Shown piece by piece: positions 1 through 8,426 of a DNA stretch of 64,000 bases. The first letter of the stretch is position 1, and each line of letters begins with the position of its first letter. Below the pieces are notes generated by a model, which was not told the origin of the DNA, ran no database searches, and was given only the letters and a program-made list of their open reading frames with translations. Source of the DNA: Streptomyces tanashiensis (lineage in GTDB: Bacteria > Actinomycetota > Actinomycetes > Streptomycetales > Streptomycetaceae); contig NZ_BMRZ01000007.1 in the NCBI RefSeq assembly GCF_014648895.1, positions 186,001-250,000 on the forward strand. The letters are read 5' to 3'. The position numbers and the translations under genes are program-made.

Positions 1-129
1 TGGATTACCGGGGTGTCCTGACATCGTTCTTGTTCCTCCTTGCGTCGGTCCGGGCTCAGCCTATCGAGATCCGGCCAGCAGCCCGAACAGCGGCACCGTC
101 GAGCGGCCGCACGAAACCGGGAGGTCACA

Positions 130-708
130 GTGGACCGTACCCTTACCGCCATGCGAAACCGCCCCATCCCCGGCAGTTCCGGCCTCGTCCGAGCGATGAC
201 GCTCCTCGGCGACCCCGTGCTGCACACGCCCTGCGCGCCCGTCACCGACTTCGGCCCCGAACTGGCCCGGCTCGTCGAGGACATGTTCGCCACGATGTAC
301 GCGGCGCACGGCGTGGGCCTGGCGGCGAACCAGGTCGGCGTGGGCCTGCGGGTCTTCGTGTACGACTGCCCCGACGACGACGAGAACCGTCACCTGGGCC
401 ATGTGGTGAACCCGCGTCTGGTGGAGGCGGACGGCGACGAGATCCGAGGCCCCGAGGGCTGCCTCTCGCTGCCCGGCCTGGAGGCGCCGACGCCCCGCTT
501 CGACCGCGCGGTGGTCGAGGGCGTCCGCCTGGACGGCACTCCGATACGGATCGAGGGCACGGGTTTCTTCGCCCGCTGCCTCCAGCACGAGACGGACCAC
601 CTGGAGGGCGGGGTCTACGCCGACCACGTCACGGGGTGGCGCAAGTCACGTCTGCTCCGCACGATCCGCAAGCAGCCGTGGGGGAGCGGAGCGGACCGGA
701 TCGCCTAG
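130..708 (+). CDS. def: Peptide deformylase
   Basis: Removes the formyl group from the N-terminal methionine of nascent proteins in the cytosol, using a bound metal. All three family motifs are present: GVGLAANQVG (residues 61-70), EGCLSLPG (109-116, metal-ligand Cys111) and HETDH (153-157, two metal-ligand histidines and the catalytic glutamate). The 192-residue length is normal for the family. I chose the GTG at 130 because a GGGAGG ribosome site lies about 5 bases upstream; an in-frame ATG at 151 is the alternative. The stop codon falls inside the first unit of a 33-bp tandem repeat. Streptomycetes usually carry several deformylases, so this may be one paralogue of several. Confidence 0.95.
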   Translation: MDRTLTAMRNRPIPGSSGLVRAMTLLGDPVLHTPCAPVTDFGPELARLVEDMFATMYAAHGVGLAANQVGVGLRVFVYDCPDDDENRHLGHVVNPRLVEADGDEIRGPEGCLSLPGLEAPTPRFDRAVVEGVRLDGTPIRIEGTGFFARCLQHETDHLEGGVYADHVTGWRKSRLLRTIRKQPWGSGADRIA

Positions 709-796
709 GAGACCCCGATCTCCCGGGACCGGATCGCCTGAGAGCGCCCGATCTCCCGGGAACGGATCGCCGAGGAGCGCCGGATCTCCCGGGAAC
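698..796. repeat. Three 33-bp tandem repeats across the def stop codon
   Basis: Units lie at 698-730, 731-763 and 764-796. Each begins GGATCGCC and ends near ATCTCCCGGGA, and they differ at only a few positions. The unit length is a multiple of three, so the def reading frame is kept: unit 1 supplies the def TAG, unit 2 has TGA at the same place, and unit 3 has GAG. Each unit carries the palindrome TCCCGGGA. The repeat fills the space between two convergent genes. Confidence 0.85.
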
Positions 797-818
797 GGCT
801 CTCCCCCGGCGCCGGACC

Positions 819-1466
819 CTAGAAGCCGGGCCCGCCCGGGCGGTCGTCGGCCTCGGCGAGGCGGCCCCACAGGAGGTCGGCCAGGCTCTTGACGAGCTCC
901 GCGCGGGAGCAGGGGCGCTCGCCGAGCCACCAGTCGCCGGCCGCGTGCATCATGCCGACGATGCCGTGTCCCCAGATCCGGGCCTGGGCCTCGGCGGCCG
1001 GGCCCAGGTCGACGCGCTCGGCGATGACCTGGCCGAGCTCCTCGCCCATGCGGCGGAGCAGCGGCGCCGAGTGGCGGCCGACGTCGAAGCCCTGCTCGGT
1101 CTGGTGGGACTCCTCCGCCGGGTGCATGAGGAAGCGGTAGACCTGGGGCATCGCCTCGATGGACGCCAGGTAGGTGTCGAGGGTGGCCTCGACGCGGCGG
1201 CGCCGGTCGGCGGGCGCGTCGAGCGAGGCGCGGAGCGAGGAGAGCAGCGCGTCCGTGTGCCGGGTGGCGAGGGCGCGGTAGAGGCCGCCCTTGTCGCCGA
1301 AGTGGCGGTAGAGGATCGGCTTGGTGATGCCGGCCTCGGCCGCGATCGCGTTCATGGAGGCCTTGGGGCCGTCCCGGAGCACCACCCGGTCCGCCGCCTC
1401 CAGCAGCTCGCGGCGCCGCTGCTCGGCGGGCGTCTGCTGGTCGGTGGCCCGGTGTGCGATGTCCAT
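819..1466 (-). CDS. TetR-family transcriptional regulator
   Basis: A 215-residue one-component DNA-binding regulator. The N-terminal helix-turn-helix is clear at about residues 38-58 (MNAIAAEAGITKPILYRHF), followed by an all-helical ligand-binding half. The ATG at 1466 is preceded by GGGGAG at good spacing. It is divergent from an acyl-CoA dehydrogenase gene, and a perfect inverted repeat lies between them at 1582-1601. This makes it the likely repressor of that gene, perhaps responding to an acyl-CoA or fatty acid (inference from the neighbour). The effector is not visible in the sequence. Confidence 0.9.
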   Translation of the reverse strand: MDIAHRATDQQTPAEQRRRELLEAADRVVLRDGPKASMNAIAAEAGITKPILYRHFGDKGGLYRALATRHTDALLSSLRASLDAPADRRRRVEATLDTYLASIEAMPQVYRFLMHPAEESHQTEQGFDVGRHSAPLLRRMGEELGQVIAERVDLGPAAEAQARIWGHGIVGMMHAAGDWWLGERPCSRAELVKSLADLLWGRLAEADDRPGGPGF

Positions 1467-1562
1467 GTGCGTGTCTCCCCGCCCGTGCGATTCGTGAGGC
1501 TGTCGCAACGTAACACCCGGCCGGGATCCGGCGTCGGTCGGGCCGAACCCCTCCACCGCAGG

Positions 1563-1601
1563 TTGACAGCCTCTACCCACCGGTAACAGACTGCTGTTAC
1601 C
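1563..1601 (+). promoter_or_regulatory. Promoter and TetR-type operator of the acyl-CoA dehydrogenase gene
   Basis: A consensus -35 box TTGACA lies at 1563-1568. A weak -10 candidate, CAGACT, lies at 1587-1592 with an 18-bp spacer. A perfect inverted repeat, GGTAACAG-ACTG-CTGTTACC, covers 1582-1601 and overlaps the -10 region, so a bound repressor would block RNA polymerase. A further half-site GTAAC lies at 1606-1610, just before the ribosome site. The arrangement fits control by the divergent TetR protein. Confidence 0.75.
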
Positions 1602-1628
1602 GCAAGTAACGTCATGCTGGGAGGGAAC

Positions 1629-2843
<1,215 letters not shown>

Positions 2844-2855
2844 CCGTCCCGGTCC

Positions 2856-3323
2856 TCAGACGAGGCAGAACTCGTTGCCCTCCGGGTCCTGGAGGACCAC
2901 CGCGTAGTAGTCCATGCCGTTCGGCTCGTCCATCGTGTACAGCACGGTCGCGCCGAGCGCCGTCAGCCGGGCCACCTCGCCGTCCACGCGCTCGCGGCGG
3001 AGGGCGAGGGGAACCTCCCGGCCGCCGCCGACCTTGAGGTCGAGGTGGACGCGGTTCTTGACGGTCTTGGGCTCCGGGACGCGCTGGAACCAGACGCGGG
3101 GGCCCACCCCCTTCGGGTCGACGATGGACTCCGGGAGCTCCCCGGCGTCCCCGCCCAGCTCGTCCTCCGGCACGCCGATCGCCTCCCAGTACGCCCGCCA
3201 GGTCGCGTGGCCGGCGGGCGGCGGGTCGGGGACGTAGCGCAGGGCGTCCATCCAGAAGGGCACCAGGCGCTGGGGGTCGGCGCAGTCGATGGTCAGTTGC
3301 AGCGTCAGCTCGGGTCGCTCCAT
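2856..3323 (-). CDS. VOC-family (glyoxalase-like) protein
   Basis: A 155-residue protein with two vicinal-oxygen-chelate modules, of the type with N-terminal LQLTIDCADPQRLVPFW, a central KNRVHLDLKV strand and C-terminal VVLQDPEGNEFCLV. Such Streptomyces proteins are usually annotated glyoxalase-like or VOC family; the reaction is unknown. The ATG at 3323 has GGGAGG about 9 bases upstream. It ends 12 bases from the convergent acyl-CoA dehydrogenase gene. It is too short to be a ring-cleaving dioxygenase, and no specific substrate can be assigned. Confidence 0.85.
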   Translation of the reverse strand: MERPELTLQLTIDCADPQRLVPFWMDALRYVPDPPPAGHATWRAYWEAIGVPEDELGGDAGELPESIVDPKGVGPRVWFQRVPEPKTVKNRVHLDLKVGGGREVPLALRRERVDGEVARLTALGATVLYTMDEPNGMDYYAVVLQDPEGNEFCLV

Positions 3324-3486
3324 GACGACGAGCCTCCCAGACGCCACTGACAACGGCGGGGAGGACGAGCGGTCGGCCCCTTCGTACCAACGGGCCGGAA
3401 TCGATTCGCCGTTCGGCACCGGCTACCCGCGAGTCACTTCCTGAGGGACAATCACCGGGCCAGTGACGACCAAGGGGGAACCGCTC

Positions 3487-4860
3487 ATGGCCACCACCAC
3501 CGGAACCGCAGCACCCCAGCTCGCGGGAAGCCCGCTCCTCGGCTCCCTGCTCGACCTCAAGAAGGACTCGCTGGGCACCTTCCTGCGCGCACGGCACGAG
3601 CACGGAGACGTCGTGAAGCTGACCGCGGGCCCGCCCGGGATCCGCGCCACCTTCTACGGCGTCTTCTCCGCCGAGGGCGCCCAGCAGGTCCTCGCCGGCG
3701 AGTCCGCCAACTTCCGCAAGGACAACGCCTTCTACCAGGAGATCCGCGAGTCCTTCGGCAACGGCCTGCTGACCAGCCAGGACGAGGACTACCTCCGGCA
3801 GCGCCGGCTCGTGCAGCCCCTCTTCACCAAGCGCCGCGTCGACGGCTACGCGGCGGCCGTCGCCGCCGAGGTCACCACCCTGATCGGCGAGTGGCGGGAC
3901 GGCGGCGACGGGACGGTCGACGTCCACCACGAGATGACCCGCTTCGCGCTGCGCGCCGTCGCCCGCATCCTCTTCGGCACGGACGTCGACGCGGCCGTCG
4001 AGATCGTCGAGCGCAGCTTCCCCGAGCTCGGCGCCTATGTGCTGAGCCGCGGGTACGCCCCGCTCAAGGTGCCCCGCGACTGGCCCACGCCCGGCAACCG
4101 CAAGGCCGCCGCCGTCCACCGGGCGCTGTACGAGGTCTGCGACCGGATCATCGCCGAGCGGCGCGCCTCCGGCCGGTCCTCCACCGAGGGCGACGACCTC
4201 CTCACCCTGCTCGTCGGGGCCGAGAGCGCCGAGGACGGCAGCTTCGACGCCACCGAGCTGCGCGAACAGGTCCTCGTCTTCCTGCTCGCCGGGCACGAGA
4301 CCACGGCCACCTCCCTCGCCTTCGCCCTGCACCTCCTCGGCCGGCACCCGGAGGCGCTGAAGCAGGCCCATGAAGAGGTCGACCGGGTCCTCGCCGGCCG
4401 TACCCCCGGTGCCGCCGACCTCGACGCGCTGCCCTACGTCACCCAGGTCCTCAAGGAGACCATGCGTCTCTTCCCCGCCGCCCCGGCCATCGGCCGACGA
4501 GCCGTCGCCGCCACCGTGATCGACGGCGTCACCATCCCGGCCGGCGCGGACGTCATCGTCTCCTCCTGGGTCACCCACCGGCACCCCGCCTACTGGGAGG
4601 ACCCCGAGCGCTTCGACCCGGAGCGCTTCACGCCCGAGGCGGAGGCCGCCCGCCCCCGCTACGCCTGGTTCCCCTTCGGCGGCGGCCCGCGCGCCTGCAT
4701 CGGGCAGCACTTCTCGATGCTGGAATCGGTGATCGCGCTGGCGATGATCCTGCAGAAGTACGGCTTCGAGACCGTCGACACGGAGGTGCCCGTGGGCTCC
4801 GCGATCACCCTCACCACGGAGGGCCCGGCCCGCTGCCGCCTGGTGCCCAGGACGGCGTGA
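3487..4860 (+). CDS. Cytochrome P450
   Basis: Heme-thiolate monooxygenase of 457 residues. The oxygen-binding I-helix motif AGHETT is at 268-273, the ExxR pair (ETMR) at 324-327, and the heme-binding loop FGGGPRACIG at 397-406 with axial ligand Cys404. The PFGGGPRACIG style of loop and PERFDPERF segment resemble the E-class (CYP102/CYP4-like) branch more than typical bacterial class-I P450s. No ferredoxin gene is adjacent, so its redox partner lies elsewhere. The ATG at 3487 follows GGGGGA; a GTG at 3463 is also in frame. The gene stands alone and ends at a strong terminator, so its pathway is not revealed by context. Confidence 0.93.
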   Translation: MATTTGTAAPQLAGSPLLGSLLDLKKDSLGTFLRARHEHGDVVKLTAGPPGIRATFYGVFSAEGAQQVLAGESANFRKDNAFYQEIRESFGNGLLTSQDEDYLRQRRLVQPLFTKRRVDGYAAAVAAEVTTLIGEWRDGGDGTVDVHHEMTRFALRAVARILFGTDVDAAVEIVERSFPELGAYVLSRGYAPLKVPRDWPTPGNRKAAAVHRALYEVCDRIIAERRASGRSSTEGDDLLTLLVGAESAEDGSFDATELREQVLVFLLAGHETTATSLAFALHLLGRHPEALKQAHEEVDRVLAGRTPGAADLDALPYVTQVLKETMRLFPAAPAIGRRAVAATVIDGVTIPAGADVIVSSWVTHRHPAYWEDPERFDPERFTPEAEAARPRYAWFPFGGGPRACIGQHFSMLESVIALAMILQKYGFETVDTEVPVGSAITLTTEGPARCRLVPRTA

Positions 4861-4864
4861 CCGG

Positions 4865-4895
4865 GGAGGGGCGGCCCGGCCCGGGCCGCCCCTCC
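4865..4895. terminator. Bidirectional hairpin terminator
   Basis: A near-perfect palindrome of 14-bp GC-rich arms (4866-4879 and 4881-4894) lies between the convergent P450 and methyltransferase genes. There is no U-tract, which is usual for Streptomyces terminators. It can serve both strands. Confidence 0.8.
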
Positions 4896-4903
4896 GTCCC
4901 GCC

Positions 4904-5683
4904 CTACGGCCGGGTCGCGACGACGATCGTCGCCCACCACTCCTCGGAGGTGACGACCCGCGGCGTCAGACCGGCGGCGGACATCACCGCGAGGGCCGAG
5001 TCCGCCTGCCGCTCGCTCGTCTCCACCAGCAGGTGCCCGCCCGGCGCCAGCCACTCGGGCGCCTCGCCGGCGACCCGGCGCAGCACGTCCAGCCCGTCCG
5101 CGCCGCCGTCGAGCGTGACGAGCGGCTCGTGGTCGCGGGCCTCGGGCGGCAGCAGCCCGATCTCCTCGGTCGGCACGTACGGCACGTTGGCGACCAGCAC
5201 CCCGACGCGGCCCCGCAGCTCCCGCGGCAGCGGCGCGAAGAGGTCCCCCTCGTACACCCGCCCGCCGCGCGGCTCGACGTTCCGCCGGGCGCAGCGCACG
5301 GCCGCCGGCTCGATGTCCGAGGCGTGCACCTCCGCGCCCTCGACCTCGGCGAGCAGCACCGCGCCCGCCGCCCCGGAGCCGCAGCACAGGTCGACGCAGA
5401 CGGCGCCGGGCCGGGCCAGATCCACGGCGTGGCCGACGAGGAACTCCGTACGCCGCCGGGGCACGAAGACGCCGCCGTCGACCTCGATCCGCAGCCCGGC
5501 GAACGAGGCCCAGCCCACGACGTGCTCCAGGGGCAGGCCAGAGGCCCGCCGCTCGACCATCAGGTCGAGCTCGTCGGGCCCGGCCGCGGTCGAGAGGAGC
5601 ATCTCCGCCTCCTCCTCGGCGAAGACGCACCCGGCGGCCCGCAGCCGCTCGACGACCCCGGTGACCCCGCCCGCGTCAGACAA
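4904..5683 (-). CDS. PrmC/HemK-like N5-glutamine methyltransferase
   Basis: SAM-dependent methyltransferase of 259 residues, of the group annotated putative protein N(5)-glutamine methyltransferase. It shows the SAM-binding loop VDLCCGSGAAG and an N-x-P-Y active site (NVPYVP), the signature of enzymes acting on amide or amino nitrogens. A helical N-terminal region precedes the Rossmann fold, as in PrmC. The best start is a TTG at 5683, which overlaps the end of the upstream glutathione peroxidase gene by 8 bases; GAGG lies about 10 bases ahead. Its target is unknown; a true release-factor PrmC is usually next to prfA, which is not here. Confidence 0.8.
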   Translation of the reverse strand: MSDAGGVTGVVERLRAAGCVFAEEEAEMLLSTAAGPDELDLMVERRASGLPLEHVVGWASFAGLRIEVDGGVFVPRRRTEFLVGHAVDLARPGAVCVDLCCGSGAAGAVLLAEVEGAEVHASDIEPAAVRCARRNVEPRGGRVYEGDLFAPLPRELRGRVGVLVANVPYVPTEEIGLLPPEARDHEPLVTLDGGADGLDVLRRVAGEAPEWLAPGGHLLVETSERQADSALAVMSAAGLTPRVVTSEEWWATIVVATRP

Positions 5684-6158
5684 GCTGCGCCTCGATCGCC
5701 GCCACGATCTCGGCGGCGTCCGGCTCGGTGCGCGGACGGAAGCGGGTGACCCGGCCGTCACGGCCGATGAGGAACTTCTCGAAGTTCCACTGCACGTCAC
5801 CGGCCTCGCCCTCGGCGTCGGCGACCTTCACCAGCTCCGAGTAGAGCGGGTGACGGCCGTCGCCGTTGACGTCCGTCTTCTCCAGGAGCGGGAAGGACAC
5901 CCCGTACGTCGCCGAACAGAAGGTCGCGATCTCCTCGGCGCTGCCCGGCTCCTGCCCGGCGAACTGGTTGCAGGGCACGCCCAGCACGGTGAAGCCGCGC
6001 TCCCCGTACTCCTTCTGCAGCCGCTCCAGACCGGCGTACTGCGGGGTGAGCCCGCACTTGGAGGCCACGTTCACGACCAGGACCGCGCGGTCCCGGTAGT
6101 CGGCGAGGGAGACCGGCTCGCCGGTCAGCGTCTTCAGGGGGATCTCGTACAGGCTCAT
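5676..6158 (-). CDS. Glutathione peroxidase-family thiol peroxidase
   Basis: A 160-residue peroxidase that reduces hydrogen peroxide and lipid hydroperoxides. The peroxidatic residue is cysteine (Cys35 in NVASKCGLT), not selenocysteine. The partner residues are Gln69 (in CNQFAGQEPG) and Trp124-Asn125 (VQWNFEKFLI). Streptomyces lack glutathione, so thioredoxin or mycothiol systems are the likely electron donors (established for bacterial Cys-GPx, inferred here). The ATG at 6158 has GAGGAG upstream. The next gene starts inside its end, so the two are translationally coupled. Confidence 0.93.
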   Translation of the reverse strand: MSLYEIPLKTLTGEPVSLADYRDRAVLVVNVASKCGLTPQYAGLERLQKEYGERGFTVLGVPCNQFAGQEPGSAEEIATFCSATYGVSFPLLEKTDVNGDGRHPLYSELVKVADAEGEAGDVQWNFEKFLIGRDGRVTRFRPRTEPDAAEIVAAIEAQLV

Positions 6159-6194
6159 GGGCTGCTCCTCGTCGGAATGGGGTTTGATCTCAGC

Positions 6195-6422
6195 ATGGGA
6201 GACGAACCACTGGCAATCGCGATCGATTCCACGGCGGAGGAAGGACCGCGCCGGGTGTACTGCCGGCTCTGCGGCCGCCCCCTGACCGGAGCCGGCTCCC
6301 GGCGCACGGGACTGGGCCCCACCTGCGACGCCAAGCTCCACCCGCCGGCCCCCGACATCCGCACCCGGCGCCACGAGGTGGCACAGGACACACTGCCCGG
6401 CCTGGACCCGCCGGCCGGCTGA
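6195..6422 (+). CDS. Small zinc-finger-like protein (DUF6011 type)
   Basis: A 75-residue protein with a short cysteine-rich core, YCRLCGRPLTGAGSRRTGLG followed by PTC. The C-x2-C and later GP-x-C arrangement is typical of DUF6011 proteins and suggests a metal-binding knuckle. The function is unknown. It is divergent from the glutathione peroxidase gene with only about 36 bases between starts. No clear ribosome site precedes the ATG at 6195, so a leaderless transcript is possible; an ATG at 6177 is an alternative start. Confidence 0.65.
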   Translation: MGDEPLAIAIDSTAEEGPRRVYCRLCGRPLTGAGSRRTGLGPTCDAKLHPPAPDIRTRRHEVAQDTLPGLDPPAG

Positions 6423-6444
6423 GCGACCCTTCCGCACGCGTGGG

Positions 6445-7114
6445 CTACGCGCCGGCCCGCCGGCCTTCGACGAGGGGCGTCAGACCGTCGAGGAGTGCCT
6501 GGAGGCCGAAGGCGAAGAGCGCGTCGAGACGCAGGTCGTAGCCGTCCTCGAAGGCGCCGAGCACCTTGGCGAAGGCCGGGAAGCGGCCGGATTCCACCGG
6601 TTCCCGGAGGGCGGGGCCGCGGCTGTCCATCCACTGCTCCTCCGACTGCCCCGTCGCGGCCTCGGCGTGCGCCTCCTTCTCCAGGTGCATCGCCAGGCCC
6701 TGGACATGGCTGTAGAGCAGGACGTGGACGTCGAACAGCGTCGTGGGGTCGAGTCCGTGGCCGTCGAGGGCGGCCAGCATCCACTCGCCGTGGACGATCA
6801 GACCGGGTACGAGCAACGGGCGCGTCAGGGTGTCGAGGTGGGCCAGCCACGGGTGCTTCCGGTACAGGCCCCACAGGGTCCGGGCACCCAGCTCGACGCG
6901 GCCGCGCCAGTCCTCGGGGCGTCCGGGGGGTAGGACGCCTCGCCGAAGGCGGCGTCGGCCATGTGCAGGACGAGGTCCTCCTTGCTCGGGACGTACCGGT
7001 AGGTCGACATGACCGCGACGCCGAGGCGGGCCGCGACGCCGCGCATGGAGAGCGCCGGGAGCCCCTGCGCAGATAGGGCGGATCGCCGGCTGCCCCTGTG
7101 GCCTTCGTCACCAT
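6445..7114 (-). pseudogene. Broken GntR/TetR-fusion transcriptional regulator
   Basis: The C-terminal TetR ligand-binding half is intact in one frame (stop at 6445, readable up to about 6925). The TetR helix-turn-helix (GLPALSMRGVAARLGVAVMS, then TYRYVPSKEDL) lies in another frame up to about 7070. The likely original start, ATG at 7114 after GGAGG, opens a third frame that begins MVTKATGAAGDPPYLR. GDPPYLR is how I recall the N-terminal GntR domain of Streptomyces GntR-TetR fusion regulators starting. So most of the GntR domain appears deleted at about 7065-7075, and a second frameshift sits at 6916-6931 near runs of G. The second lesion alone could be a sequencing error; the missing domain could not. 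Confidence 0.75.
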
Positions 7115-7345
7115 GCACCGCCTCCGAGAACCCCGGCGGACCCGCCTCGGAGGAATCCGTCGAGCGCGCGAAGAACGCACTCTCCTTGGACGGCTGAACC
7201 CCGGCGCGGAGAAGCGGACCCGGGGGAGGCGCCCGCGGGAATCGCGCGACGCTACCAGCCGTCAAAACCGTTGGGCCACAGGTTTCCCGACCCGCCAGGG
7301 TGAGCCGCGATGAGACCGAAACCCGAGCATCCGGAGTCCTGAACC

Positions 7346-8416
7346 ATGTCCACCCTGCGCGTCACCGCCGAAGTCCTGACCGTCCATCCGCATCCGAACG
7401 CCGACGCCCTGGAGCTCGCCCAGGTCGGCCTCTACCGGGCCGTCGTCGGCAAGGGGATCTACCGGACGGGCGACGTCGCCGTCTACATCCCCGAGCAGGC
7501 CGTGCTGCCCCTCCCGCTCGTCGCGGAGCTGGGGCTCACCGGGCGGCTCGCCGGAGGGAACGCGGACCGGGTCAAGGCGGTACGACTGCGCGGGGAGCTG
7601 TCGCAGGGCATCGTGTGCCGCCCCGGCGCGCTCGCCGGCACCGACCTGGCACGGGCCGCGGCCGAGGGCACCGACTTCGCGGAGACGCTCGGGATCACCA
7701 AGTGGGTGCCGCCGATACCGCCGACGATGAGCGGGGACGTGGAGCCCGCACCCGACCTGCTGCCCTGGGTCGACATCGAGAACCTGGGCCGCTATCCCGA
7801 GGTGTTCGAGCCCGGCGAGCCCGTCGTCCTGACGGAGAAGCTGCACGGCACCGCCTGCCTGCTGACCTTCCACGCCGAGGAGGGGCGGGTGCAGGTCTCC
7901 TCCAAGGGGTTCGGGTCCAAGGGCCTCGCCCTCCGGGAGGACCCGCGCAACCTGTACTGGCGCGCCGTCCACGGTCACGGCCTCGCCGGCGTCGCCGAGC
8001 GGCTCGCGAAGCGCCTCGGCGCCCGCCGGGTCGGGCTCTTCGGCGAGGTGTACGGCTCCGGGGTGCAGGACCTCGCCTACGGCGCCGACGCCCGCTCCGA
8101 GACCGTCGGCTACGCCCTGTTCGACGTGTCGGCCGAGATCGACGGGCAGGTCCGCTGGCTGGACCCGGAGGAGGTCGTCGAGGCGGGCGAGGTCCCGCTC
8201 GTCCCGCGGCTGTACGCGGGGCCGTACGACCTGGACACGGTCCTCGCGCACGCGAGCGGCCGGGAGACCGTCTCCGGCCGCGAGACCCATCTGCGGGAGG
8301 GCGTCGTCATCCGGCCCGCGACCGAGCGGTACAGCCCGGTCGTCGGCGGCCGGGCCATCGCCAAGGCGGTCAGCCCGGCCTACCTGACCCGCAAGGGCGG
8401 CACCGAGTACGAGTGA
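7346..8416 (+). CDS. RNA ligase (Rnl5/DraRnl-like)
   Basis: ATP-dependent RNA ligase of 356 residues that would seal nicks in RNA duplexes. The N-terminal third (about 1-125) resembles the OB-type module of Deinococcus DraRnl, with a tRNA-binding-like HPHPNADALELAQVG segment. The nucleotidyltransferase domain follows: motif I EKLHGT (Lys165 forms the AMP adduct), motif III FGEVYG (232-237), motif IV REGVVIRP (317-324) and motif V with Lys340. Length and domain order match DraRnl well. The ATG at 7346 has GGAG about 10 bases upstream. It stands alone, with no RtcB, Hen1 or kinase/phosphatase partner in the window. Confidence 0.87.
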   Translation: MSTLRVTAEVLTVHPHPNADALELAQVGLYRAVVGKGIYRTGDVAVYIPEQAVLPLPLVAELGLTGRLAGGNADRVKAVRLRGELSQGIVCRPGALAGTDLARAAAEGTDFAETLGITKWVPPIPPTMSGDVEPAPDLLPWVDIENLGRYPEVFEPGEPVVLTEKLHGTACLLTFHAEEGRVQVSSKGFGSKGLALREDPRNLYWRAVHGHGLAGVAERLAKRLGARRVGLFGEVYGSGVQDLAYGADARSETVGYALFDVSAEIDGQVRWLDPEEVVEAGEVPLVPRLYAGPYDLDTVLAHASGRETVSGRETHLREGVVIRPATERYSPVVGGRAIAKAVSPAYLTRKGGTEYE

Positions 8417-8426
8417 CCCGGGAGGG

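Noticed and set aside
698..796. Tandem repeat as a CRISPR array
   Set aside because: Units are directly adjacent with no unique spacers and no cas genes are nearby.
4904..5683. Calling the methyltransferase the release-factor enzyme PrmC
   Set aside because: The motif is NVPY rather than the usual NPPY and the gene is not beside prfA, so a specific PrmC assignment is not supported.
7115..7345. Gap before the RNA ligase as a possible small gene or RNA
   Set aside because: Short open frames here have no ribosome site or motif, and no tRNA-like or strong hairpin pattern is visible. It probably holds only the ligase promoter and the decayed regulator's leader.
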